Source: Insolitispirillum peregrinum (GTDB lineage Bacteria > Pseudomonadota > Alphaproteobacteria > Rhodospirillales > Rhodospirillaceae). Taken from it: 64,000 nucleotides of DNA. The first letter of the stretch is position 1. Every line of letters begins with the position of its first letter. The stretch spans positions 682,001 through 746,000 of the forward strand of contig NZ_FTOA01000001.1 of NCBI RefSeq assembly GCF_900156605.1, in the 5' to 3' direction. The notes below the pieces were generated by a model. It searched no databases. It saw only the letters and a list, made by a program, of their open reading frames with translations, and had not been told where the DNA came from. Shown here one piece after another: positions 36,576 through 45,564 of the stretch. A program made the translations under genes and the position numbers.

Positions 36576-37301
36576 ATGCAGTTTACCGGTGAATACAGCG
36601 TTCCTGCACCACGGAGCAAAGTGTGGGATGCCTTGAACGACCCCTCCATTTTGCGCGTGTGCATTGAGGGATGTGAAGAACTGGCATGGAGTGGTCCGGA
36701 AACCCTGTCGGCGACGATCAGGGCCAGCGTTGGCCCGATCAGTGCCCGTTTTGCCGGAAAACTCTGGCTGAGCGACGTGGTGCCGTTGTGCTCCTATACC
36801 CTGAATGGGCAGGGGGAAGGTGGTGCAGCGGGCTTTGTCAAAGGCTTTGCCTCTGTCAAGCTGAGTGATCAGGACGATGGCGGGTGCTGCCTGCGCTACC
36901 GTTGTGAAACCAATATTGGCGGCATCCTGGCCGACGTTGGCAGCAAGCTGGTCAAGGGAATGGCGGACCGTACGGCCCATGAATTCTTTGACCGCTTTAC
37001 CCGCCGTCTGATTGTTGCCATGGCAGCAGCCTCCAAGCAGGAGGAAGATCGCCTGAGTGGGGGTGAGGCGGAGCCTGTGGGCGACGACATTCTTTTTGCC
37101 TCGACCGGTGCTGCGCGCACGTTGCTGGCAGACTGGGATGCGCTCCTGGATGATGGGAGTGTCGCCGCCAAAGCACCGAGTGGGTCCATCACATCCTTGC
37201 CGCGGCCCGTGGTTCCGCTGAGTGATCCCCGGCTGCTGGTTATTGCGGGTGGGTTTGGTTTGTTTGCGTTGATCGTCCTGTTGCTGGCGGTGTTGCGGTA
37301 A
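36576..37301 (+). CDS. CoxG/SRPBCC family protein with C-terminal membrane anchor
   Basis: The roughly 241-residue protein begins MQFTGEYSVPAPRSKVWDAL and contains LRVCIEGCEEL and VGPISARFAGKLWL, hallmarks of CoxG-type SRPBCC (START-like) proteins. A linker follows, then a C-terminal hydrophobic helix (LLVIAGGFGLFALIVLLLAV). CoxG family members recruit or mature molybdenum hydroxylases of the CO dehydrogenase type at the membrane; no such hydroxylase genes are in this window. ATGs at 36573 and 36576 are both possible; the second has better spacing from GGAGG. Confidence 0.85.
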   Translation: MQFTGEYSVPAPRSKVWDALNDPSILRVCIEGCEELAWSGPETLSATIRASVGPISARFAGKLWLSDVVPLCSYTLNGQGEGGAAGFVKGFASVKLSDQDDGGCCLRYRCETNIGGILADVGSKLVKGMADRTAHEFFDRFTRRLIVAMAAASKQEEDRLSGGEAEPVGDDILFASTGAARTLLADWDALLDDGSVAAKAPSGSITSLPRPVVPLSDPRLLVIAGGFGLFALIVLLLAVLR

Positions 37302-37376
37302 CGCTGAGGGCGGGTTTCGTATTTTTTAAAGCCACGATACCCGCTCTGGATCCTGGTGTTTGGCGTGGAGATGGAT

Positions 37377-37718
37377 ATGGATATGTCCAGGCAGACAGAA
37401 GTTGACGTGCAGATTCTGTATTGTACTGCGGCAGATCAGCAGCAAGCCTTGGCGATTGGGCAATCGCTGGTTGATGCCCGACTGGCGGCATGCGTGAATA
37501 TTCTAGGACCGACGACGTCAATATATCGCTGGGAAGACAAAACTGAAACCTCTACAGAGGTTGCATTCATAGTGAAGACGACAGCGACGTGTGTCGACCC
37601 GGCCATTTCATTAATCAAGAATATGCATTCTTACGAATTACCATGCATTGTTACAGTTCCTGTATCCGGGGGTTGTGGCGACTTTCTGTCATGGATGAGG
37701 CAGAGTGTTGCTCGCTGA
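37377..37718 (+). CDS. cutA: CutA-like divalent cation tolerance protein
   Basis: The 113-residue protein has CutA motifs: YCTAADQQQALAIGQSLVDA, RLAACVNILGPTTSIYRWED and SYELPCIVTVPVSGG. CutA forms PII-like trimers; its role in copper tolerance is historical and its molecular function uncertain. Three in-frame ATGs (37371, 37377, 37383) follow a GGAG; 37377 has the best spacing. The gene is noticeably richer in A/T, especially its 3' half, than its neighbours, hinting at transfer or relaxed codon use. Confidence 0.9.
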   Translation: MDMSRQTEVDVQILYCTAADQQQALAIGQSLVDARLAACVNILGPTTSIYRWEDKTETSTEVAFIVKTTATCVDPAISLIKNMHSYELPCIVTVPVSGGCGDFLSWMRQSVAR

Positions 37719-38307
37719 TATGAATTTATGCGTTATTTATAGAAAGTAGTATTATCGGCAGGGCAGGTGATGTAGTTCTTTTGGCTGCCATTTTTTATGT
37801 GATTACATGTTGAAATAGCCTGCAACAAAGGACTATTGTCACCCTTGCGTATGACGCAAAGGGTCCTGCCTGTGGGGCATGAGACCAGTGAGGCCAAAAA
37901 GGCCCATCATAATAACAAGCAGTCTTCGGCTGTAGCGCTCAAGGAGAAGGACGTGTGCGAGTTCCTGCTCTTGCTTTTTGTGTTGGTGTTTCCGTTGCGT
38001 TTACTGGCTCGGCGTGAAACCCAGCGCCGTCATCGTCTGGACGTTGCCTTCCATCGTGCATCATCCAGTCGGGGATCCGGAATTGGGTCTGCGTACTCGG
38101 TATTCGGGCGGCGGTAGTCGGCGCGTTCGGCATCCTGTCCAATGGGAACATTCACAGGGTGTCTTCGTCGGCAGTATGAAAGATGGTGCGCCGTTTCGAT
38201 CGTGCCTGATCGTGGTGTATCGTCTGTTTGTTACCTCGGTGGCGTGTGTAACGCGTTGTTGATGTAACTGGAGAACCGCGACCACGAGTTTGCGGTGACT
38301 CGGGTAA
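37719..38307. other. 627-bp intergenic region with no recognised gene
   Basis: AT-rich at its start. A short frame beginning GTG 37953 after AAGGAG encodes 54 residues with a hydrophobic N-terminus (EFLLLLFVLVFPLRLLAR). An overlapping frame from GTG 37955 reads like a signal peptide (VRVPALAFCVGVSVAFTGSA) and stops at once. This could be the decayed start of a secreted protein, but neither frame is recognisable. Confidence 0.3.
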
Positions 38308-38346
38308 TAAAAAAGAGAGTCCCCAAAGCAGGGGGACTCTCTTTTT
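38308..38346. terminator. Bidirectional terminator at the end of the FIST/kinase operon
   Basis: aagagagtcccc pairs with gggggactctctt around a short loop. It is flanked by A-run on the left and T-run on the right, so it can act on both strands. It directly follows the hybrid kinase stop codon on the minus strand. Confidence 0.85.
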
Positions 38347-41075
38347 CATCTATGGTTCTGAGTATGGTGCAGGGTCATGGCGGCCAGCCAGCGCTGTCCA
38401 TCGGCGGCCAGCATGCTCAGCCGTGCGGCCGCTTGCCAGACAGTTTCAGCCTGCATTTTTGCCTGCTGTTCGATCTCGGCTGCCGCGTCAGCCAGTTCCC
38501 GTATCCCCAGAAAGCCTGCCGCACTTTTCAGGCTGTGCGTCGCATATTCCATTTCCGAGTGATTGCGGGTCGAAATGGCGGTGTTGATGGTATCCAGCAG
38601 GTTTCGGCAGCTATGGCTGAAATCGTTGTTCAGTTCCTGCAGGATGTCGATTCCCAGATCCCGGACCAAATCTGCAATGATGGCAGGATCGTTCGGATTA
38701 TGCCCGGCACAGATGCCCCGCGTGGGGAGCAGGGTTGGAGCGGGCAGGCGCAGGGCCGGTGTCTGCGCCGATGATGATGGCTCTACCAGAGACAGAATGA
38801 CCTGATAAAGCTGCTTGGGGTCAATGGGCTTGGAAACAAAAGCATTCATGCCGGCATCAAGGCATTCTTGGGCATCGGCTTGCGAAGCGGCGGCCGTCAA
38901 GGCGATAACGGGTAAGGTTCCATAGGGAGGTGGCAGTCGGCGCAGCGCCTGTACAGCCTCAATCCCGTTCATGTCCGGCATGTGCCGATCCATCAGGATC
39001 AGGTCGAACCGGGTGTGCTGCAGGGCGGCCAGTGCCTGCCGGCCATTTTCAACGGCGACAACACGCGCGCCCTGACGTTCGAGCAACCCAATGGCAACCC
39101 GCTGGTTGACAATATTGTCCTCAGCCAAAAGAATCGAGAGGGATGGCAGAGAGGGAGAGGGGCCTTCCACCGGGGGGCTCATGACGGCGAAGTGTGGTGA
39201 TGGCGTGTTTGACCGCTTGGACGGGGCGGCAAACAGCCACTCGATGGCTGCTTTCAGGCTGCTTTCCCGTATCGGCTCGGCAATCCACGGAATGGCAGTC
39301 TCTTTGGCTGGCGGTAAGCGCTTTGACCCACAGGAAAGGATCAGGGCTCGCGGTGAGCTGCCGACACCGCTGTTGCTGGCCACCGTTTGCAGGCAGGCGG
39401 CGATGTCGGCCCCCAAACGCGTGCTGGCAATGATGGCTCCGCCCTGCTGCAGCAATGGGCCGCAATCGTACAGGTCTTCCATGGTCGCGGCCTGACCAAC
39501 GATCAGTCCCCACATTTCCAGTTGCCGGGTCAGAAGCTGACGGGCTATCGGGTCCGGGTCGGCGATCAGGACCATCTGGCCTTCCGGGATATGGGGAATG
39601 GGGCGACCGGGGCCAGTGGAGGAGGAATGGCCCAGACGCAGGGTGACAATAAAGGTTGTCCCCTGGTCAAGGGTGCTGTGAACGGTGATGGTGCCATCCA
39701 TCAGCTCGGCCAGTTGTTTGCTGATCGACAGTCCCAGACCGGTGCCACCAAAACGGCGGTTGACCCATGCCCCTGCCTGTTCATAGCGGCGGAACAAACG
39801 GGTTTTTTCCTCCTCTGACAGGCCAATGCCGGTATCCGTGATGCTGAACAGCACCGTTACGCCAGCATCACCGGGCAGGGGCGGGGCGATGCTGGTTGCC
39901 ACACTGACGCTGCCGCGTTCCGTAAACTTGACCGCATTGCCGATCAGGTTCATCAGGATCTGGCGCACACGGGCTCCGTCGCCGATCAGTGTGTCCGGGA
40001 CATCGGCGGCGGCGTGGCAGGCCAGCGCCAGCCCCTTGTCGGATGCCTGGGCGGCGATCAGGGCCATGCAGTCTTCGACCATGCTGACCGGGTGGAACGG
40101 CAGCTTCTCCAGCTCGATACGACCAGCCTCCAGTTTGGACAGATCCAGAATTTCGTTCAGAATACCCAGCAAGGTCTCCCCGGATGAAACGATCGTTTGT
40201 GCCAAATCCTGCTGTTCGGGTTGCAGGTCACTGTCCAGCAACAGGCGACTGAGCCCCAGTACGCCGTTCATCGGGGTGCGGACTTCGTGGGAAATGACCG
40301 CAATGAACTCACTCTTGGCCTTTGCCAGCCCTTCGGCCTGCTCTTTGGCCATGGAAATACGCTCATTCTCCAGCCGCAAACGCTGGTTCATGTGCTCGAC
40401 ATCCAGCATCGCTCCCTGGGCAAAAATGGCGCTGACATAGGCGGCAATGGCCTGCAACGTCTCCCGGTCCCCTTGCCCCAGCCGGGGCATGAACGGTTTC
40501 TGCTCACGGGTGCGGCCGGTGATGATGATTGCCATCACGTCGTTGTCCTGAATGACCGGAACAGCGATCAGGAATGGCAGCGACAGAGCGGTCCGCAGGT
40601 CGTGCAGGTGATCGCGGCCACTTTCTCTGGTGATCAGTACGTAACCGTTCTGCAGCAGGGTATCAACAGGCACATGGATCTCTGTTGCCAGCAGGGCTTC
40701 GGCCTGATTGCGCTCATAGCCCTGGGTCAGGGCGACGGTGAACGTGTCGCGGGCAACCGGCCTGAGAACGACTGTCCGTTCCATGTTCAGGGTGGCGTTA
40801 ACCCGTTGGCAGGTGGTCTGGAAAATGGCGTGGGCGTTCGAGGTCGGGGTCAGCGCTGCACTCAGGCCCGCCAGCAGCGAAAAGCCCCGTCGCTTCTGCT
40901 CCAGCTCGTGGCGCAGGGTTGATCCAACCGCATCGGCCTTGACCAGTCGGGCGGCCAATTGTTCGGCCTGCCGCTGGAAATAGTCGGCTCGTTGCTGCTG
41001 TTCGGACAGGGCTGCCAGCAGTGCGGTGGGGTCATCTGTTGGGGGGGCAGAGGTTGGGGCTGGCCGTTCGTTCAT
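38346..41075 (-). CDS. Hybrid sensor histidine kinase: GAF-HisKA-HATPase-pseudoREC-REC-HPt
   Basis: The 909-residue soluble kinase has an N-terminal coiled coil and a GAF domain (about 65-225). A HisKA domain follows (H263 in VISHEVRTPMNG), then HATPase (N box NLIGNAVKF near 376, DTGIG near 414, GGTGLGL near 443). A degenerate receiver (about 500-620, lacking the Asp pocket), a true receiver (about 645-765, D696 in LILMDRHMPDMNG) and an HPt domain (about 800-890, H847 in ATHSLKSAAGFLG) complete it. No membrane segments are seen. It is co-transcribed with an upstream FIST protein (9-bp gap), which probably supplies the sensed signal. The phosphorelay output partner is not adjacent. Confidence 0.94.
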   Translation of the reverse strand: MNERPAPTSAPPTDDPTALLAALSEQQQRADYFQRQAEQLAARLVKADAVGSTLRHELEQKRRGFSLLAGLSAALTPTSNAHAIFQTTCQRVNATLNMERTVVLRPVARDTFTVALTQGYERNQAEALLATEIHVPVDTLLQNGYVLITRESGRDHLHDLRTALSLPFLIAVPVIQDNDVMAIIITGRTREQKPFMPRLGQGDRETLQAIAAYVSAIFAQGAMLDVEHMNQRLRLENERISMAKEQAEGLAKAKSEFIAVISHEVRTPMNGVLGLSRLLLDSDLQPEQQDLAQTIVSSGETLLGILNEILDLSKLEAGRIELEKLPFHPVSMVEDCMALIAAQASDKGLALACHAAADVPDTLIGDGARVRQILMNLIGNAVKFTERGSVSVATSIAPPLPGDAGVTVLFSITDTGIGLSEEEKTRLFRRYEQAGAWVNRRFGGTGLGLSISKQLAELMDGTITVHSTLDQGTTFIVTLRLGHSSSTGPGRPIPHIPEGQMVLIADPDPIARQLLTRQLEMWGLIVGQAATMEDLYDCGPLLQQGGAIIASTRLGADIAACLQTVASNSGVGSSPRALILSCGSKRLPPAKETAIPWIAEPIRESSLKAAIEWLFAAPSKRSNTPSPHFAVMSPPVEGPSPSLPSLSILLAEDNIVNQRVAIGLLERQGARVVAVENGRQALAALQHTRFDLILMDRHMPDMNGIEAVQALRRLPPPYGTLPVIALTAAASQADAQECLDAGMNAFVSKPIDPKQLYQVILSLVEPSSSAQTPALRLPAPTLLPTRGICAGHNPNDPAIIADLVRDLGIDILQELNNDFSHSCRNLLDTINTAISTRNHSEMEYATHSLKSAAGFLGIRELADAAAEIEQQAKMQAETVWQAAARLSMLAADGQRWLAAMTLHHTQNHR

Positions 41076-41084
41076 GGCATTCCC

Positions 41085-42293
41085 CTATGCAGGCAGACTG
41101 AACAGGCAGAACACCCCGGTCCAGTCCAGTGGTTGCGGGCGGCCACGCACCGGAGCAATTTCGACACCCGAGTAAAAGCCCAGCAAGGGGACGCGTCCGG
41201 CAACGGCATCCTGCACGACGGCACCGTCTTCTCCGTCCAGCCCGGAATATGCCGCAGCACGGCCCGCGCAGTTGATGTACAGGGCAAACAGGGGGCGTCG
41301 GGCCGCTGCCGCCTCAAACAGGGCGTCAATTTTGGGGGCGATGTAATCAAAAGTGACCGAGCGGTGCATCAGCTGGACCTCGCACCCTTGTACGAGATCC
41401 GGTTCAAACATGATCAGGCTGCCGGTTTCTTCGTTGGCTTTCAGGCACATGCGGTTGACATAGGCAGTTTCATCCGGCTCGTCCCATTTTTCCCCCATGT
41501 TGCGGCCAAGGGTGACGAAAAAGCCGTATTCCTTGGGACTGACTCCGGAATCCCCCAGCAGTTCGGCAATCACCTCCAGTGCGGGACGGTGATCTATCTC
41601 GTGGATGACGGCTCCGTCAGCCTTGGTGATGGTGCGATAGCCGGTGGCGGGCATGCAGCCATGCATGATCACGCTGTCCATCCGGATACCACCCCACAGG
41701 ACCAGAGCAAAAACGCTCTGCTGGCGCAGGTCGTCGTCAATCCACTGCCAGGTCGGGCGGCCCGTCATGTCTCCGCACAGGCCCGCCCCGACCAGATGGG
41801 GAAAGCCGTCCATGGCGGTGTGGACCCCATTCAGAATGGGGGTGGCCATGTTCAGCTTCATGCGGCCACTGGTCCGATCAACGGAGTCATACAACATGAT
41901 GACCGCCGCATCATCATCCAGCGGCAGGGCGCGCAGGCTTTCGCCCAGTCGATGACCGGCGGCTTCCTGATCACGGGCGAGATCGCCTTCGGCAAGGATC
42001 GCCCATTGCACGGTCTCGAAGTGGAAAACCGCAATGCCGACCTGCAGGCCGCCATAGCCGAGGCAGTTATTGGTAATTGCCCCAACCGACCAGCCACCGA
42101 TCAGGCGGGGCGATGGGCCGACCACCGAACGGATACCGGCATGCAAGGCCGCCGGATCGTGCTGGGCGGTCGAGAAAATCATCACCAGATCACAGGAAGA
42201 TGCAGGGGGGAGGCCGGAAAGGGCCGTCGAGACGGCCTCAATTCCCGCCATGCGGCTGTCGCCGTGTTCGCTGTATCCGACACCGACGCGCAT
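41085..42293 (-). CDS. FIST domain (FIST_N/FIST_C) sensory protein
   Basis: The 402-residue protein begins MRVGVGYSEHGDSRMAGIEA. FIST_N features (SPRLIGGWSVGAITNNCLGY) cover about residues 30-220, and FIST_C (ARRPLFALYINCAGRAAAYSG ending VPLLGFYSGVEIAP, about 240-395) follows. FIST is a predicted ligand-binding sensory module often adjacent to kinases and chemotaxis proteins. Here it is a separate polypeptide 9 bp upstream of the hybrid kinase, with a strong AAGGGGGAAGG ribosome-binding site. A periplasmic location is unlikely because no signal peptide is present. Confidence 0.92.
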   Translation of the reverse strand: MRVGVGYSEHGDSRMAGIEAVSTALSGLPPASSCDLVMIFSTAQHDPAALHAGIRSVVGPSPRLIGGWSVGAITNNCLGYGGLQVGIAVFHFETVQWAILAEGDLARDQEAAGHRLGESLRALPLDDDAAVIMLYDSVDRTSGRMKLNMATPILNGVHTAMDGFPHLVGAGLCGDMTGRPTWQWIDDDLRQQSVFALVLWGGIRMDSVIMHGCMPATGYRTITKADGAVIHEIDHRPALEVIAELLGDSGVSPKEYGFFVTLGRNMGEKWDEPDETAYVNRMCLKANEETGSLIMFEPDLVQGCEVQLMHRSVTFDYIAPKIDALFEAAAARRPLFALYINCAGRAAAYSGLDGEDGAVVQDAVAGRVPLLGFYSGVEIAPVRGRPQPLDWTGVFCLFSLPA

Positions 42294-42352
42294 TGCCCTT
42301 CCCCCTTTTTGGTCCCGTACATTCGAGCTTTGTTTGTTGATGAGTGGCGATT

Positions 42353-42907
42353 TTACTCGATGACAACCGTGGTGGTCACGGGAATCATTGCTTCAATGGT
42401 TTTCAGGATGGCGGATTTGCGGTCGAGGGTTTCCTTGGCCCGGCGCAGCTTTTCGGGATCATTGCCTTTCAGCCGGACAGTGTAATGGACGCCTTTGGCG
42501 CTGCTGGGGACGCTCCGGTCCAATCCCAGCAGCCCCAGCATGTTCCAGTCAACTTCGGTGGTGACCTCGATGTCGTCCAGCTCGGTGTCGAACAGGGCAG
42601 CATTGGTGGCGATGCCAGCGGTCAGGCAGCCGCACAGGGCCGCAGCAATCAGTTCACCGGGGCCGGGGCCCTGATCGGTTCCCCCCAGAACGGCAGGCTC
42701 ATCGCAAACGATTTTGAACGAACGGCCTGCCGGGGCTGCCGGTTGGCCGTTGGCATAAAACTGGTCTACCGAGATGGTGCTGCGTGTGCCGCCTTCCCAG
42801 CGGGATGTGGCGACGAATTTGACCTGTCCCTGAGCGGGGTCAGTTTTCACCGCATCGACGTAAGTGGCGATAGAAGCAAGATCAACGCCATTGTTCTGTG
42901 TTGCCAT
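42353..42907 (-). CDS. OsmC-family protein
   Basis: The 184-residue protein has both conserved cysteines of the family, in FKIVCDEP and LCGCLTAGIATNAAL. It contains the GPGPGELIAAALCGC motif. OsmC/Ohr proteins are thiol-dependent peroxidases; this variant resembles the longer YhfA/OsmC-like group rather than Ohr. It ends 59 bp before the FIST gene on the same strand and could be the first gene of that transcript, which would link peroxide stress to the FIST-kinase pair. This is inference. Confidence 0.88.
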   Translation of the reverse strand: MATQNNGVDLASIATYVDAVKTDPAQGQVKFVATSRWEGGTRSTISVDQFYANGQPAAPAGRSFKIVCDEPAVLGGTDQGPGPGELIAAALCGCLTAGIATNAALFDTELDDIEVTTEVDWNMLGLLGLDRSVPSSAKGVHYTVRLKGNDPEKLRRAKETLDRKSAILKTIEAMIPVTTTVVIE

Positions 42908-43057
42908 GGGGATACTCCCTGTCAGAGATCAGTCTTGCCCCTATGCTAACAGTAAGCTCTGGCGATGGCGAACGGCGTTCTTCCTATGGGGGTGGCAAAT
43001 ACCCATTTTCTAGGTATGGATATGCTTGTTGAGCGAAAGTCGTCGCCATATTTTCCA

Positions 43058-43576
43058 TCAAGAGGGATAGTGGATGGCGATGATTTCAAGGTGATCAGCT
43101 CCGGCAGGGGTTTGAACGGGCACCACATCCCCGACCTGAGCTTTCATCAAGGCGCGGGCAACGGGCGAAAGCCAGGAAATGCTGCCTTGTGTCAGGTCGG
43201 CTTCGTCTTGTCCGAGGATGGTGACGGTGACTTCTTCGTCCCGATCATTGATGTAGACCACCGTGGCACCAAAAAACACCCGTGAGCGGTTCTTTTGCTG
43301 GGTCGGGTCAACGACCTCGGCGCAATCAAGGCGCTTGGTCAGAAAGCGGACCCGACGGTCAATCTCGCGCAGGCGCTTTTTGCCATAGATGTAATCGCCG
43401 TTTTCCGAGCGGTCACCGTTGGCGGCGGCCCGGCTGACGGCCTCAACCACCTTTGGGCGTTCGCTGCCCCACAGATGCTTCAGCTCGGCGCGCAGTTTTT
43501 CCAGCCCGGCCGGGGAAACCAGGTTGCGGGGGCCGGGGGTGACCGTATCAGGGGGAGGGGCGGGGGGACGTGCCAT
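43058..43576 (-). CDS. greB: Transcription elongation factor GreB
   Basis: From ATG 43576 (MARPPAPPPDTVTPGPRN) the protein is 172 residues. The N-terminal coiled coil (LVSPAGLEKLRAELKHLWG onward) carries the acidic tip region RSENGDYIYGKKRLREIDRR, where D and E coordinate the RNA polymerase active-site Mg. The C-terminal FKBP-like domain contains DPTQQKNRSRVFFGATVVYI, typical of GreB rather than GreA. The frame stays open for 87 codons upstream through three palindromic repeats; I regard that as 5' untranslated region. The proline-rich first 18 residues are longer than usual. Confidence 0.93.
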   Translation of the reverse strand: MARPPAPPPDTVTPGPRNLVSPAGLEKLRAELKHLWGSERPKVVEAVSRAAANGDRSENGDYIYGKKRLREIDRRVRFLTKRLDCAEVVDPTQQKNRSRVFFGATVVYINDRDEEVTVTILGQDEADLTQGSISWLSPVARALMKAQVGDVVPVQTPAGADHLEIIAIHYPS

Positions 43577-43664
43577 GGGGGTGTTTGCGTCCGATACAAG
43601 AAAGGCTGGCACCAAAAAGATCGGGGACGCCTTGCGACATCCCCGCCCTTTTTGGTGTGCTTGA

Positions 43665-43820
43665 GCATTGTGCGAAAAGTGGGAACCGGTTTTCGCAAAA
43701 CAATGCGGCATTAAAAAACCTGCATTGTGCGAAAAGTGGGAACCGGTTTTCGCAAAACAATGCGGCATGGAAAAACCTGCATTGTGCGAAAAGTGGGAAC
43801 CGGTTTTCGCAAAACAATGC
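43665..43820. repeat. Three tandem palindromes, 57-bp period, upstream of greB
   Basis: Identical 42-bp units at 43665-43706, 43722-43763 and 43779-43820 start gcattgtgcgaaaagtggga and end in ttttcgcaaaacaatgc. Arms gcattgt/acaatgc and gcgaaaa/ttttcgc pair around a loop, with a 3-A bulge. The 15-bp linkers are nearly identical too (two differences). A period of 57 bp is 19 codons, and all units are open in the greB frame. Variants lie at 10.3 and 29.0 kb. Confidence 0.95.
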
Positions 43821-43836
43821 GATAATACAAAAGGCA

Positions 43837-43872
43837 AGACCAGCGTGCGTCAGGTTTGACGCACGCTGGTCT
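43837..43872. repeat. Perfect 15-bp inverted repeat downstream of etfA
   Basis: Arms agaccagcgtgcgtc (43837-43851) and gacgcacgctggtct (43858-43872) surround aggttt. It lies 7 bp after the etfA stop, so it can fold as a strong hairpin at the transcript's end and may serve as terminator or 3' stabiliser. Each arm matches the second module of the 10.3-kb repeat and the termini of the MITE-like units. Confidence 0.85.
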
Positions 43873-43879
43873 GGAAAAA

Positions 43880-44812
43880 TCAGCCCAGTTCTTTGGCCAG
43901 TTCCGGCAGAGCCTGGAACAGGTCGGCCACCAGACCATAGTCGGCAACCTGGAAAATCGGGGCTTCTTCGTCCTTGTTGATGGCGACGATCACCTTGCTG
44001 TCCTTCATCCCGGCCAGATGCTGGATCGCACCCGAGATGCCGACGGCAACGTACAGTTCCGGTGCCACGATCTTGCCGGTCTGACCGACCTGATAGTCGT
44101 TCGGCACGAACCCGGCATCGACGGCGGCGCGCGAGGCACCGACGGCGGCACCCAGCTTGTCGGCCACGGCTTCGACCAGCACGAAGTTCTCGCCCGAACC
44201 CATGCCGCGACCACCGGACACGATGATTTTGGCCGAGGTCAGTTCGGGACGTTCCGACTTGGACAGTTCCTGACCGACGAAGCTGGAGGTGCCAGCGGTG
44301 GCAGCAGCCGGAGCCGCTTCGACCGCAGCCGAACCACCGGTGGCGGCAACGGCATCAAAGGCGGTGGCACGCACGGTGAGCACCTTCAGGGCATCGCTGC
44401 TCTGCACGGTGGCCAGAGCGTTGCCGGCATAGATCGGACGGACGAAGGTGTCCGCCGAAACCACGCCGCAGACGTCGGACAGCATCGCAACGTCCTTCAG
44501 GGCGGCCACGCGCGGCAGGAAATTCTTGCCGAAGGTGGTCGCCGGAGCCAGAACGTGGCTGTAGCCACCGGCCAGCGAAGCGACCAGATCGCCCATCGGC
44601 TCGGCGAGAGCGTGGGTGTAGGCGGCATCATCAACCACCAGCACCTTTGCCACGCCAGCCACCTGAGCGACCGCCTGAGCTGCGGCCTGGCAGCCCGAAC
44701 CGGCAACCAGAACGGTGATGTCGCCACCAATGGCCTGAGCAGCAGCCAGAGTGTTGAGGGTCGCTGCCTTCAGAGCCGAACCGTCGTGTTCGGCAATGAC
44801 CAGAATGCTCAT
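43880..44812 (-). CDS. etfA: Electron transfer flavoprotein, alpha subunit
   Basis: The 310-residue protein begins [18 protein letters not shown] and carries the C-terminal FAD-binding domain: [58 protein letters not shown] and [16 protein letters not shown]. It partners EtfB, 2 bp upstream, to shuttle electrons from acyl-CoA dehydrogenases to ETF:quinone oxidoreductase, which is not in this window. Confidence 0.97.
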   Translation of the reverse strand: MSILVIAEHDGSALKAATLNTLAAAQAIGGDITVLVAGSGCQAAAQAVAQVAGVAKVLVVDDAAYTHALAEPMGDLVASLAGGYSHVLAPATTFGKNFLPRVAALKDVAMLSDVCGVVSADTFVRPIYAGNALATVQSSDALKVLTVRATAFDAVAATGGSAAVEAAPAAATAGTSSFVGQELSKSERPELTSAKIIVSGGRGMGSGENFVLVEAVADKLGAAVGASRAAVDAGFVPNDYQVGQTGKIVAPELYVAVGISGAIQHLAGMKDSKVIVAINKDEEAPIFQVADYGLVADLFQALPELAKELG

Positions 44813-44814
44813 CG

Positions 44815-45564
44815 TCAGATCACCTTCGCTTCGTTCTTCAGCTTTTCCACCAGCTCGGCCACCGAGCCGACCTTCACGCCAGCCTGACGGACCGCCGGCT
44901 CTTCGACCGACAGGGTCTTCAGGCGCGGAGCCGGGTCAACGCCCAGATCGGCCGGAGAGACGGTTTCGATCGGCTTCTTCTTGGCCTTCATGATGTTCGG
45001 CAGCGACGCATAGCGCGGGGTGTTCAGGCGCAGGTCGGTGGTCACCACGGCCTTGCCCTTCAGGGCAACGGTTTCCAGACCGCCGTCGATTTCGCGGGTG
45101 ACGTTGACCACGCCATCGCCAAGCTCGACCTTGGAGGCAAAGGTACCCTGCGGCCAGCCCAGCAGGGCGGCCAGCATCTGACCGGTCTGGTTGCTGTCGT
45201 CGTCAATGGCCTGCTTGCCGACGATCACCAGATCGGGGCTTTCCTTGTCAACCAGCGCCTTCAGGCACTTGGCAACGGCCAGCGGCTGCAGGTCGGCATC
45301 GGTCTGCACCAGAACGCCACGGTCGCCACCCATCGCCAGAGCGGTACGGATGGTTTCCTGGCACCCGGCAACGCCCATCGACACCACAACGATTTCCGAA
45401 ACCTTGCCGGCTTCCTTGAGGCGAACGGCCTCTTCGACGGCGATTTCATCGAACGGGTTCATCGACATCTTGACGTTGGCAAGCTCAACGCCCGACTTGT
45501 CGGACTTAACGCGGACCTTGACGTTGTAGTCAACGACCCGCTTGACAGCGACCAGGACCTTCAT
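44815..45564 (-). CDS. etfB: Electron transfer flavoprotein, beta subunit
   Basis: From ATG 45564 ([19 protein letters not shown]) the protein is 249 residues. The ETF-beta signature region [20 protein letters not shown] and the AMP-binding stretch [20 protein letters not shown] are present. The open extension to 45732 is ignored. etfB precedes etfA in a tight two-gene unit. A MerR-family gene lies 293 bp upstream on the same strand; nothing else recognisable occurs in that gap. Confidence 0.97.
   Translation of the reverse strand: MKVLVAVKRVVDYNVKVRVKSDKSGVELANVKMSMNPFDEIAVEEAVRLKEAGKVSEIVVVSMGVAGCQETIRTALAMGGDRGVLVQTDADLQPLAVAKCLKALVDKESPDLVIVGKQAIDDDSNQTGQMLAALLGWPQGTFASKVELGDGVVNVTREIDGGLETVALKGKAVVTTDLRLNTPRYASLPNIMKAKKKPIETVSPADLGVDPAPRLKTLSVEEPAVRQAGVKVGSVAELVEKLKNEAKVI

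Noticed and set aside
43665-43820. CRISPR-like array
   Set aside because: Only three repeats, strongly palindromic, with linkers of 15 bp that are almost identical to each other and far too short to be spacers; no cas genes are present.
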